A stretch of 64,000 nt of DNA from RGIG7179 sp051893555 (GTDB taxonomy: Bacteria > Bacillota > Clostridia > Peptostreptococcales > Anaerovoracaceae), in contig JBJFHL010000016.1 in the NCBI GenBank assembly GCA_051893555.1, positions 1 through 64,000 on the forward strand, written 5' to 3'. Numbering within the stretch: the stretch's first letter is position 1; the number at the start of each line of letters is the position of its first letter. The translations under genes and the position numbers were made by a program. The notes below the pieces were generated by a model, which saw nothing but the letters and a program-made list of their open reading frames with translations, searched no databases and was not told the origin of the DNA. Shown piece after piece: positions 42,116 through 50,331 of this stretch.

Positions 42116-42979
42116 ATGAAGAAGTTTTTATCTGCATTACTGATCGTCATGATGTGCTTCTGCCTGTTTGCCTGCGGCGGAAATGAAGAGCCGGCAGAGG
42201 ACCAGGGCGCAGCAGCGGACAAGGGTACCCTGACCATGGCAACCACCACCAGTACGGCGGACACCGGGCTGCTGGATTATCTGGCGCCGCTGTTCAAGGA
42301 AGATACCGGCTGGACCCTGGAGTGGACTGCAGTGGGTACCGGTGAAGCCCTGAAAATGGGTGAAAACGGGGACGTGGATATCGTGCTGGTTCACGCAAAA
42401 GCCAGTGAAGAGGAATTCGTTGAAAATGGCTTCGGCGTGGAGCGTTTCCCGGTGATGTACAACGATTTCGTCGTAGTGGGCCCGGAAGCAGAAGGTGCTT
42501 ACGGGGATGATCTGGGATCCTGTCTGTCTACGATTTCTGCAAGCCAGATGCCGTTCGTGTCCAGAGGCGATGATTCCGGTACAGATAAGAAGGAAAAGAA
42601 GCTGTGGCCGGCATTTAACCTGGACCCGACAACCAATCCGAACTACATTGAATCCGGACAGGGCATGGGTGCTACCATTACCATGGCCGATGAAGAAAAG
42701 GCTTACTGCCTCACCGACAGAGGTACCTGGCTCAAGTTCAAGAACGACGCAGATCTGGGTATCGAGCTGAACATCGTCTGCGAAGGTGCGAAGGACCTGC
42801 TGAACCAGTATGGTGTCATCGCAGTGAACCCGGAAAAGTATCCGGAAGTCAACAACGAAGCAGCCAATGCATTCATCGAGTGGATCTGCTCCGATGAAGT
42901 GCAGCAGCTGATCGGCGAATACGGCGTGGAAGAGTACGGACAGGCTCTGTTCACACCGAATGCGGGAACAGACGCATAA
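42116..42979 (+). CDS. tupA: Tungstate-binding lipoprotein TupA
   Basis: Protein of 287 aa with a lipoprotein signal (Cys in LFACGG, about residue 20), then the TupA signature TTTSTADTGLLD and SRGDDSGTDKKEKKLW. TupA proteins bind tungstate with very high affinity. The TupB and TupC genes follow after a 350-bp repeat element. Tungstate rather than molybdate is favoured by the family motif. Confidence 0.92.
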   Translation: MKKFLSALLIVMMCFCLFACGGNEEPAEDQGAAADKGTLTMATTTSTADTGLLDYLAPLFKEDTGWTLEWTAVGTGEALKMGENGDVDIVLVHAKASEEEFVENGFGVERFPVMYNDFVVVGPEAEGAYGDDLGSCLSTISASQMPFVSRGDDSGTDKKEKKLWPAFNLDPTTNPNYIESGQGMGATITMADEEKAYCLTDRGTWLKFKNDADLGIELNIVCEGAKDLLNQYGVIAVNPEKYPEVNNEAANAFIEWICSDEVQQLIGEYGVEEYGQALFTPNAGTDA

Positions 42980-43001
42980 ACTTTAAGATGAGAATGTGAA
43001 G

Positions 43002-43298
43002 TCATCCAAATCAAACCGTTTTTTGCAAAAAAGGTTGAGAGCATGTGAGCGCGTGTAAGAAAAAACAGTAAGAAAATACAATAAATATAACATTTAGTAC
43101 AAATAATGGATGAAAAACAGGGGGTTACGACGGAAATTCCTGCTTTGAAGGGAAAGGAAGGAGAGAAGAGTTCAACCTTTTTTGAAATTTTCCTTTCGAT
43201 TTGGATGAGTCGACACCCGTTGGACAGAAACTGCCGGGGAGAAATCTTCGGCAGCTGCTGAAACGAAAAAAGCCAGCGCTTTGCATCAGCCCGTTTTC
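43002..43298. repeat. Dispersed repeat element, copy 1 (inside the tup operon)
   Basis: Left arm 43002-43039 (TCATCCAAATCAAAC...CAAAAAAGGTTGAG) is an imperfect inverted copy of right arm 43171-43208 (TTCAACCTTTTTTG...GATTTGGATGA), 38 bp each with identical outer and inner blocks. An internal hairpin lies at 43115-43146. A tail (43260-43298) with TTTGCATCAGCCCG matches the tail of copy 2. No ORF inside. It separates tupA from tupB. Confidence 0.8.
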
Positions 43299-43333
43299 CT
43301 GGATGCTGTATGAAGTGGGAAGGAGGAACGAAG

Positions 43334-44026
43334 ATGAACGGAATACTGCAGTGGTTTCATGACTGTTTCACAGATCCTGCCATTTTGAGCGCCATCAAGG
43401 TGACCTTTCAGATGGCGGTCTGTTCCTGTCTGATTTCTTCCCTGCTGGGCATCGTCTTCGGCCTTCTGCTGGAACGATTTACTTTCCCGGGGAAACGGCT
43501 TCTGATCCGCATTAACCGGACCTTGATGGGGATGCCGCCGGTGGTGGCGGGCCTTCTGGTCTATATGCTGCTCATGCGGCGGGGACCGCTGGGATCTCTG
43601 GGCTGGCTGTTCACCATCAAAGGCATGGTGGTGGCGCAGGCTCTGATCATCACGCCCATCATGACCGGCATGGTCCATCAGCACGCAGTGAGCAAAGCAC
43701 CGGAGATCCGGGAGTTCTGCCTGACTATGGGAGCCGGCAGATGGCAGACCATCTGGACCATTCTGAAAGAAATGCGCCATGACATCTATTTCTGCATTGT
43801 GACGGCCTTCGGACGTTCCATCAGCGAGGTGGGCAGCGTCATGCTGGTGGGCGGAAATATCAAAGGACGAACCCGGACCATGACCACGGCCATTTCCCTG
43901 CTGAAGAGCCAGGGCATCTTTACGGAGGGCATTGCCCTGGGTATGATTCTGCTGGTGATGGCTTTTCTCATTCAATGGCTCTGTGATCTGCTGCAGAAAG
44001 AAGAGGTGGAACGTGATAATAACTGA
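43334..44026 (+). CDS. tupB: Tungstate ABC transporter permease TupB
   Basis: Protein of 230 aa from ATG 43334 behind AAGGAGGAACGAAG. Six membrane segments and a permease coupling loop with EVGSVMLVGGN. Forms the membrane channel of the Tup transporter. Overlaps tupC by 14 bp. Confidence 0.92.
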   Translation: MNGILQWFHDCFTDPAILSAIKVTFQMAVCSCLISSLLGIVFGLLLERFTFPGKRLLIRINRTLMGMPPVVAGLLVYMLLMRRGPLGSLGWLFTIKGMVVAQALIITPIMTGMVHQHAVSKAPEIREFCLTMGAGRWQTIWTILKEMRHDIYFCIVTAFGRSISEVGSVMLVGGNIKGRTRTMTTAISLLKSQGIFTEGIALGMILLVMAFLIQWLCDLLQKEEVERDNN

Positions 44027-44627
44027 TCTCTCCAAAACAGAGGGTGATTTCACCCTGCAGATCGACCGGATGGAACTGGCACCGGGCAAAATACACGGTC
44101 TCGTGGGACACAACGGGTCCGGCAAAACCATTTTGCTGAAGTGTATCATGGGCATTTTGACGCCGGACCGGGGCACCATTGATTATGAAGGCCTGACGCC
44201 TCAGGATATCACCCTCATGAGCCAGCGGCCCTATCTGCTCCATGCCAGCGTCTATGACAACCTGGTGTATCCGCTGAAAGTGCGGGGGCAGCGGCCGGAT
44301 GAAAAGGAAATGGACCAGCTGCTGGAACGGGTGGGCCTGCTGGCACAGAAGAAGCAGTATGCCAGAAGTCTGTCCAGCGGCGAGCGGCAGAAGCTGTCAT
44401 TTCTGCGTGCCATGGTCTTCGGACCGAAGTTCGTCATGATGGATGAGACTCTCTCAAACATGGATCCCGACAGCGAAGCGGTGATTTTGGATCTGATCCG
44501 CCAGATCCAGGCCCGGCGGCCCATTACCTGGCTGATTGTCAATCACCAGCTGGAACAGAAAAAAGAACTTTGTGATGTGATGCACCGCATGGAGAAAGGA
44601 AGATACTGTGGAATTACGGAAGGTTGA
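44013..44627 (+). CDS. tupC: Tungstate ABC transporter ATPase TupC
   Basis: Protein of 204 aa from GTG 44013. Walker A GHNGSGKT, signature LSSGERQKLSF, Walker B FVMMDETLSNMDP. Short single-domain ATPase as usual for TupC. Its stop overlaps moeA by 20 bp. Confidence 0.92.
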   Translation: MIITDLSKTEGDFTLQIDRMELAPGKIHGLVGHNGSGKTILLKCIMGILTPDRGTIDYEGLTPQDITLMSQRPYLLHASVYDNLVYPLKVRGQRPDEKEMDQLLERVGLLAQKKQYARSLSSGERQKLSFLRAMVFGPKFVMMDETLSNMDPDSEAVILDLIRQIQARRPITWLIVNHQLEQKKELCDVMHRMEKGRYCGITEG

Positions 44628-46119
44628 TACATTGGAAGAAGCCATGGAAAAGCTGCTGCGGTATGCGGCAGGCTGCGGGCCGGAAACCGCAGCACGGACG
44701 GTCGAAATCGGAGAGCCTGCGGCACAGGAGGTCGGGGAGACCGCGGCACGGAAGGTCGGAGAGACCGCAGACCAGACGGTCGGCCTGCCCATGGAAACAG
44801 AGCGGGTGCCTCTGACGTCACTGCCGGGCCGGATCCTGGCAGAAGACGTCTTCTGCCAGGATCCGGTGCCGGGGTTCCACCGTTCCACGGTGGACGGATA
44901 TGCGGTACGGAGCAGTGATACCGGCGGAGCATCAGAAAGCCTTCCGGTTTTTTTGAAAGTCATCGGCGAAGTGGAAATGGGCAAGGCGGCAGAAATGACC
45001 GTTGGACCCGGTGAATGCGTCTATGTGCCCACCGGCGGCATGGTGCCAGCGGGGGCAGATGCCATGGTCATGGTGGAATACTGCGAAGGATTCGGGACCC
45101 CGCTTCATGGAAGCGGTCTGAACGGCGGCGAGCTGAACGGAACCCCGCTTCATGGAAGCGGGCTGAATGAAAGCGGACATGACGGAGGGCAGGCGGGCGC
45201 CGCCGCGGCGTGCGGCGGTGCGGGAGCCGGGGCGGTGCCGGCCTGCCTGCAGATGGCGGTCAGCTGCAGTGTTTCCGCAGGTGCGAACATGGTGATGGCC
45301 GGAGATGACATGGCCGAAGGACAGCAGGTGCTGCAGCGTGGCCGGCGGATCCGGCCGGCGGATCTGGGTGTTCTGTCGGCCATAGGCAGGACAGATGCGC
45401 TGGTTTACCGCCCATGGAAACTCTCGATTCTTTCCACCGGGGATGAGATTGTGGCCCCGGACCGGGTACCGGGGCCGGGGCAGGTCCGGGATGTGAATAC
45501 CTACGGTCTGTACGGCCAGGCACTGGAGTATGGCTTTCAGGTGGTCCGCATGGAGGTTGTCTGTGATGACGCCGCCGAGCTGGAGGCGAAGGCGGCTTCT
45601 GCCATGGCGGACTCTGACCTGGTGGTGCTGTCGGGAGGCAGCAGCCAGGGGAAGAAGGACGCCACGGCAGAGATCATAAAAAATCTGGCTTCCTCCGGCG
45701 TGCTGACTCACGGGCTGGCGGTGAAGCCGGGGAAGCCGACCATACTGGGCTTCGACGAAGTGCAGAAAACCGCACTCATCGGCCTGCCCGGACATCCGGT
45801 GGCTGCTTTGATTTTGTTCCGTGAAATCGTGGGCGGACTGTGGGAGCGCCTGACGGGAATGTCCGAGGCAGAAAAAAAGCCCGCAATGGCAGGCATCATG
45901 ACGGTCAATCTGGCTGCGTCGCCGGGGCGCAAAACCCTGCAGCTGGTGACGGTGGATGATCGGAAGCGGGATCCGATGACGGGTCTTCCGCTGGTGAGCC
46001 CGGTCTGGGGAAAGTCGGGGCTGATCCGCACCATGAGCCAGGCCGACGGCTACATCGTCATGGAAGTCAACGACGAGGGCATACAGAAAGGCACGCAGGT
46101 GGATGTGCATCTGCTGTAG
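44608..46119 (+). CDS. moeA: Molybdopterin molybdenumtransferase MoeA with repeat-rich insertions
   Basis: Protein of 503 aa from GTG 44608, longer than the usual 400. MoeA features: FHRSTVDGYAVRS, ILSTGDEIV, GGSSQGKKDAT, GLPGHPVAAL. Inserts metal (Mo or W) into adenylated molybdopterin. It has two inserts: an 8-residue repeat (EPAAQEVG, ETAARKVG, ETADQTVG, about residues 35-60) and a Gly/Asn-rich one (about 165-215). Coupled to tupC, so metal delivery and insertion are genetically linked. Confidence 0.93.
   Translation: MELRKVDTLEEAMEKLLRYAAGCGPETAARTVEIGEPAAQEVGETAARKVGETADQTVGLPMETERVPLTSLPGRILAEDVFCQDPVPGFHRSTVDGYAVRSSDTGGASESLPVFLKVIGEVEMGKAAEMTVGPGECVYVPTGGMVPAGADAMVMVEYCEGFGTPLHGSGLNGGELNGTPLHGSGLNESGHDGGQAGAAAACGGAGAGAVPACLQMAVSCSVSAGANMVMAGDDMAEGQQVLQRGRRIRPADLGVLSAIGRTDALVYRPWKLSILSTGDEIVAPDRVPGPGQVRDVNTYGLYGQALEYGFQVVRMEVVCDDAAELEAKAASAMADSDLVVLSGGSSQGKKDATAEIIKNLASSGVLTHGLAVKPGKPTILGFDEVQKTALIGLPGHPVAALILFREIVGGLWERLTGMSEAEKKPAMAGIMTVNLAASPGRKTLQLVTVDDRKRDPMTGLPLVSPVWGKSGLIRTMSQADGYIVMEVNDEGIQKGTQVDVHLL
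44705..44782 (+). repeat. 24-bp tandem repeats in moeA
   Basis: About three 24-bp units encode EPAAQEVG, ETAARKVG and ETADQTVG. A second, 26-bp direct repeat (ACCCCGCTTCATGGAAGCGG...) occurs at 45097 and 45142, 45 bp apart. Both keep the reading frame, so length can vary without inactivating the gene. Confidence 0.75.
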
Positions 46120-46139
46120 ATGCTCCACGCGGTGTGGAC

Positions 46140-47078
46140 TCAGCGGCCTTTTCTACTGAAAACCACCAGGCTGGCGATGATGACCAGACCGCCGGCGAAG
46201 GTGGACAGGGACGGAACCTCGCCCAGCATGGCAAAACCCATGGCAGTGGAAAGGAGCGGTGTGAGGAACTGGTAGTTGGTCACGTCGCTGGTCTTTTCCG
46301 CCAAAGAAAAGGCGCGGCTCCACAGCAGGTAAGCAGTGGCGCTTGGCATGGCACCCAGATAGACGGCAGCCGCCAAAGCCGGAAGACAGGATGCTGCGGC
46401 CTGTCCGATCTGCGGCAGGGTCTGGGGCAGGAAAAACATGAGAAGCAGCGCTCCGCAGACCATGCTCCATGTGACGGTTTCCACCGCCGTGTAGCCCATG
46501 GAAAGGAGCTTCCGGTTCAGCAGGTTATACCCGCAGAACACGATGGCCGCACCGATCATGAACAGCAGGCCGCTGCCCATGGTGATCTCATTTCCTGTGA
46601 TTCCGCTTCCGCTGCCGGCACTGCCGGATGTGCCGCTTCCGCTGACTGCAATGTCCGACAAAAGCAGGATTGCCACGCCGCCGAATGCTGCCGCGATGGC
46701 GCACCAGCCCGCCGGACGGATTTTTTCATGGTAAAGAACGGAGGCACCCACTGCCGTCAGCACCGGTGTGGTGGCGATGATCAGGCTGGCCACAGCAGAA
46801 TTCAGTGTCAGCATGCCCGTATTGAAAAACAGCATATACAGCGTAAATCCAAGACCGCCCGACAGCAGAAATAGGAGAATGTGGGCGGGCTTTTTTGGTT
46901 TGCTGAGGTGATTTTTGCAGCCGATTCCCAGCAAAATCACTGCAGCCAGGGTGCAGCGGAACAGCCTCAGGGCGTTGGGTGTGAAGGCCTGGGCGGCGAT
47001 TTTGGTGATGGGGAATGCCGAGGACCAGAGAAAAACGGTGGTCATGGCGAACAGTGCGGATTTTGTGGATGATTTCAA
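46140..47078 (-). CDS. EamA/DMT-family transporter
   Basis: Protein of 312 aa starting at TTG (47078) behind AAGGAGG; the ORF extends to 47186 without a ribosome site. Ten membrane helices in two EamA repeats; the end of each has Pro/Gly-rich helices. Exports or imports small metabolites; substrate unknown. It converges with moeA. Confidence 0.85.
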   Translation of the reverse strand: MKSSTKSALFAMTTVFLWSSAFPITKIAAQAFTPNALRLFRCTLAAVILLGIGCKNHLSKPKKPAHILLFLLSGGLGFTLYMLFFNTGMLTLNSAVASLIIATTPVLTAVGASVLYHEKIRPAGWCAIAAAFGGVAILLLSDIAVSGSGTSGSAGSGSGITGNEITMGSGLLFMIGAAIVFCGYNLLNRKLLSMGYTAVETVTWSMVCGALLLMFFLPQTLPQIGQAAASCLPALAAAVYLGAMPSATAYLLWSRAFSLAEKTSDVTNYQFLTPLLSTAMGFAMLGEVPSLSTFAGGLVIIASLVVFSRKGR

Positions 47079-47177
47079 GGTGCGATGCCTCCTTATGATT
47101 GTACTGGAAAATAGTGTATCACAATTCGGCGGATTTTGGAAGAGGCAGCGCGGTTTTCGACGTTGCGGGCGAACGCG

Positions 47178-47476
47178 GTTTTCCAAAAAGGCTGAAAAGT
47201 TTTCTTTTTGAAAACTTTTCGAGGAAAAAAGAAAACATTACATTTTATGCAAGGAATATAATTGAATATTATGTAAATATATATAATAATGATATAATAA
47301 AAACCAGAATAAAACGTGGGTTTTCTGAAGTTTTGTGTCCCATAGACTGAATCAGGCGTGAAAGTTTTCCTAAAAGGCCGAAAAGTTTTCTTTTTGAAAA
47401 CAAAACGCGGTTTTTGGAAAACAGCGGGAAAGAAAACAGCGGGAAAGAAAACCGCAGGGCAGAAAACTGCGGGAAA
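47178..47476. repeat. Repeat-rich AT region upstream of moeA-PBP
   Basis: Direct repeat of 38 bp (36 identical) at 47178-47215 and 47364-47401: GTTTTCC(A/T)AAAAGGC(T/C)GAAAAG followed by a GTTTTC...GAAAAC hairpin. Four 15-bp tandem units (GAAAACAGCGGGAAA and variants) occupy 47417-47476. The 47079-47599 interval has no credible gene. Confidence 0.75.
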
Positions 47477-47599
47477 AATTTTGGAAGAAAATCCCCCGTT
47501 GCACTATATAACATGATAGAATAGAAGCAGAGCCGAACGGAAAAAGCGAGAGCTCGGGCAATTCAGCAGAAAAATTCAGGAGAATTCAGGAGGAAGTGT

Positions 47600-49594
47600 A
47601 TGAAGCGGAACCTGTACTTGAAAACCACACCGGTGGAGGAAGCACTGGCGAAATATATGGAGGCGATGCAGCAGGAGGGAATGCTGCAGCCGCAGACGGA
47701 GGTCATCGACGCCTGCGACAGCCTGGGGCGGCGGACGGCAGGCCCGGTATTCGCCAGATGCTGCTCACCACTGTTTAATGCGTCGGCCATGGACGGGATT
47801 GCGGTTCGGGCGGCGGATACGAAGGGGGCGGACGAGAGCCGGCCGAAACGGCTGAAGCTGGGCCTGGACTATAAAATCGTCGATACGGGGGATCCCATCA
47901 AAGCGCCTTTTGACGCAGTGATCATGGCGGAAGACGTGGTGGAACTCGATGAGGAGACGGTGGAAATCCGGGCTTCGGTGCCGGGATGGAATCACGTGCG
48001 GCCCATCGGAGAAGATATTGCGGTGGGCGAAATGATACTGCAGACCGGCCATGTGATCCGGCCGGTGGATATCGGCGTGCTGCTGGCCAGCGGCAATCTG
48101 CAGGTGGAAGTGTACCGGAAACCGAGGGTGGGGATTTTGCCGACGGGGACTGAGATCATCAAACCCAGTGCCGTGCCGAAGGAAGGAGACATCATCGATT
48201 CCAATTCCGGCATGTTTGCCGCCATGGTGGAGGAAGCCGGTGGTGTGCCGGAGCGGCTGGACATCGTAGAAGACGATTATGAAAAAATAAAGGAAACGGT
48301 ACTTCGCCAGCTGGAAATCCAGGACATGGTGCTGATCAATGCCGGGTCCAGTGCAGGAACGGAAGACTATACGGTACATGTTTTGAGGGAAATCGGACAG
48401 GTGGTCATTCACGGGGTGGCCATGAAGCCGGGAAAGCCGGTAATTCTGGCCATAGCAGACGGCAAGCCGGTCATCGGGCTGCCGGGGTATCCGGTCAGCG
48501 CGTGGCTGGCCTTTGAGAACTTCGTGACGCCGGTGCTGCGGGCACTGGGCGGTGATACGGCCGTCGCTGCTGCTGCGGCGGGAGCCGGTGCAGCGGGCAA
48601 CGGCGCAGCCTCCGGCTCAGGCACCGTCGCCGCCACCAGCTCAGGCGTCGGATCCCGAACTGTCCAGGCAGTAATCTCCCGCCGGATCGTGTCCTCCCTG
48701 AAACATCGGGAATATGTCCGGGTGAAGATCGGAAAAGTTGGAGATAAACTGGTGGCGGCGCCGCTGGCCAGAGGGGCCGGCGCCGCCATGAGCCTGGTGC
48801 GGGCTGACGGGTTTTGCGTGATCCCGCAGAACAGTGAGGGCTTCGAAGCCGGCGAGACGGTGGAAGTCTGCCTGTACAAGGATCTGGAGGAAATCAAAAA
48901 CACCCTGGTGTCCATCGGCAGCCACGATCTGATTCTGGATCTGATCGGCGACCGGATGGCCGCCGGAAACGGCGGATTCCACATGTCCAGCACCCATGTG
49001 GGCAGCATGGGCGGGCTCATGGCCCTGCAGCGGAGAGAGACCACCATCGCGCCGACACACCTGCTGAACGAAGCAGACGGCGTGTACAACATCGCCATCC
49101 TGAAGCAGATCTTTCCGGAAGGTACCATGGCTCTCATCAAGGGCGTGGATCGGATGCAGGGCATCATGGTGAAAAAGGGAAATCCGTTGGGTATCAAAGG
49201 TATCGAAGATCTGACCAGAGTCAGGTATGTGAACCGGCAGCGGGGTGCAGGCACTCGGGTTTTGCTGGACTATATGCTGAAACAGGCCGGGATCCGGCCG
49301 GAGGACATCGACGGCTATGAGAAAGAAGCGGCCACCCATATGGCGGTGGCGGCCCTTGTTGCCTCCGATGAGATCGATGCCGGCATGGGGGTCCAGTCGG
49401 CAGCCAGCGCCATGGGCCTGGACTTCATCGAAGTGGGACCGGAGGAATACGACTTTGCCATTTACCGGGAGGATCTGGAACTGCCGCAGGTGCAGGCGTT
49501 TCTGGAAATTCTGAAAAGCCGGGAATTCCATGAGAAACTGAAGGAGATGGGAGGCTACGGCTGGCGGCAGGCCGGGCGCATTGAATTGATTTAG
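47600..49594 (+). CDS. MoeA fused to a periplasmic-binding-protein-like domain
   Basis: Protein of 664 aa. Residues 1-430 are MoeA-like (FNASAMDGIAVRA, ILPTGTEI, NAGSSAGTEDYT, GLPGYPVSAW) with an Ala/Gly/Ser insert (about 320-350). Residues 430-664 are a PBP-like domain (TNDPAPTH-like APTHLLNEADGVYN, RYVNRQRGAGTR, DAGMGVQSAA). Such fusions (molybdopterin biosynthesis with COG1910-like domain) may sense a metal oxyanion or cofactor. A second MoeA in the same window suggests division of labour, for example W versus Mo insertion. Confidence 0.88.
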   Translation: MKRNLYLKTTPVEEALAKYMEAMQQEGMLQPQTEVIDACDSLGRRTAGPVFARCCSPLFNASAMDGIAVRAADTKGADESRPKRLKLGLDYKIVDTGDPIKAPFDAVIMAEDVVELDEETVEIRASVPGWNHVRPIGEDIAVGEMILQTGHVIRPVDIGVLLASGNLQVEVYRKPRVGILPTGTEIIKPSAVPKEGDIIDSNSGMFAAMVEEAGGVPERLDIVEDDYEKIKETVLRQLEIQDMVLINAGSSAGTEDYTVHVLREIGQVVIHGVAMKPGKPVILAIADGKPVIGLPGYPVSAWLAFENFVTPVLRALGGDTAVAAAAAGAGAAGNGAASGSGTVAATSSGVGSRTVQAVISRRIVSSLKHREYVRVKIGKVGDKLVAAPLARGAGAAMSLVRADGFCVIPQNSEGFEAGETVEVCLYKDLEEIKNTLVSIGSHDLILDLIGDRMAAGNGGFHMSSTHVGSMGGLMALQRRETTIAPTHLLNEADGVYNIAILKQIFPEGTMALIKGVDRMQGIMVKKGNPLGIKGIEDLTRVRYVNRQRGAGTRVLLDYMLKQAGIRPEDIDGYEKEAATHMAVAALVASDEIDAGMGVQSAASAMGLDFIEVGPEEYDFAIYREDLELPQVQAFLEILKSREFHEKLKEMGGYGWRQAGRIELI

Positions 49595-49662
49595 AACAGA
49601 GGCGGCCGGCGGTGTAGATACCGGGCGGCTGCGTCAAATGAAAAGAACGAAAGGGGTAAAAC

Positions 49663-50331
49663 ATGCAGAAAATACTGATTGCAGAGGATGACGCAGCCAT
49701 CCGGGATTTACTGAAGCTGTACCTGGAAAGCGAGGGTTACCAGATCCTCAGTGCGGAAAACGGAAGACAAGCGCTGGAAATCGTGCAGACACAGCGGCCG
49801 GCACTGGCCATCCTGGACATCATGATGCCGGAAATGAACGGGCTGGATCTGACCCGGCATCTGCGGGAGCAGACCATGATGCCCATCCTGATTCTGTCGG
49901 CCAGAGATCAGGACCACGATAAAATCCTGGGACTGAACATCGGCGCCGACGACTATATGACGAAACCCTTCAACCCACTGGAAGTGGTGGCTCGGGTCAA
50001 AGCCCTGCTGCGGCGGTCCGGAAGCGCCGCCGAAGTGGTGAAAGCCGGCGATTTCTGTCTGGATCTTTCCGCCCACACCCTGACCAAAAGAGAGAACCCG
50101 ATTCCTCTGACACCGATGGAATACAAGATTTTGTCGGTGATGATGCGAAACCCCGGCCGGATCTACACCAAAGTCCAGCTGTATGAAACCGTCAGCGGTG
50201 AGTATTTTGAGAGTGACGAAAACACCATCATGGTGCACATCTCCAGGATCCGGGAAAAACTGGAGGACGACCCGAAGCGGCCGGTACATATCATCACGGT
50301 AAGAGGGGTGGGATATAAATTTGAAGAATAA
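49663..50331 (+). CDS. OmpR-family response regulator
   Basis: Protein of 222 aa: receiver domain with D9, D10, phospho-acceptor D52 (LDIMMPE) and K101-type Lys (MTKPFNP), then a winged-helix domain (LTPMEYKILSVMM...VHISRIREKLEDD). Overlaps the kinase gene by 11 bp. Likely activates the exporter operon downstream. Confidence 0.95.
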   Translation: MQKILIAEDDAAIRDLLKLYLESEGYQILSAENGRQALEIVQTQRPALAILDIMMPEMNGLDLTRHLREQTMMPILILSARDQDHDKILGLNIGADDYMTKPFNPLEVVARVKALLRRSGSAAEVVKAGDFCLDLSAHTLTKRENPIPLTPMEYKILSVMMRNPGRIYTKVQLYETVSGEYFESDENTIMVHISRIREKLEDDPKRPVHIITVRGVGYKFEE

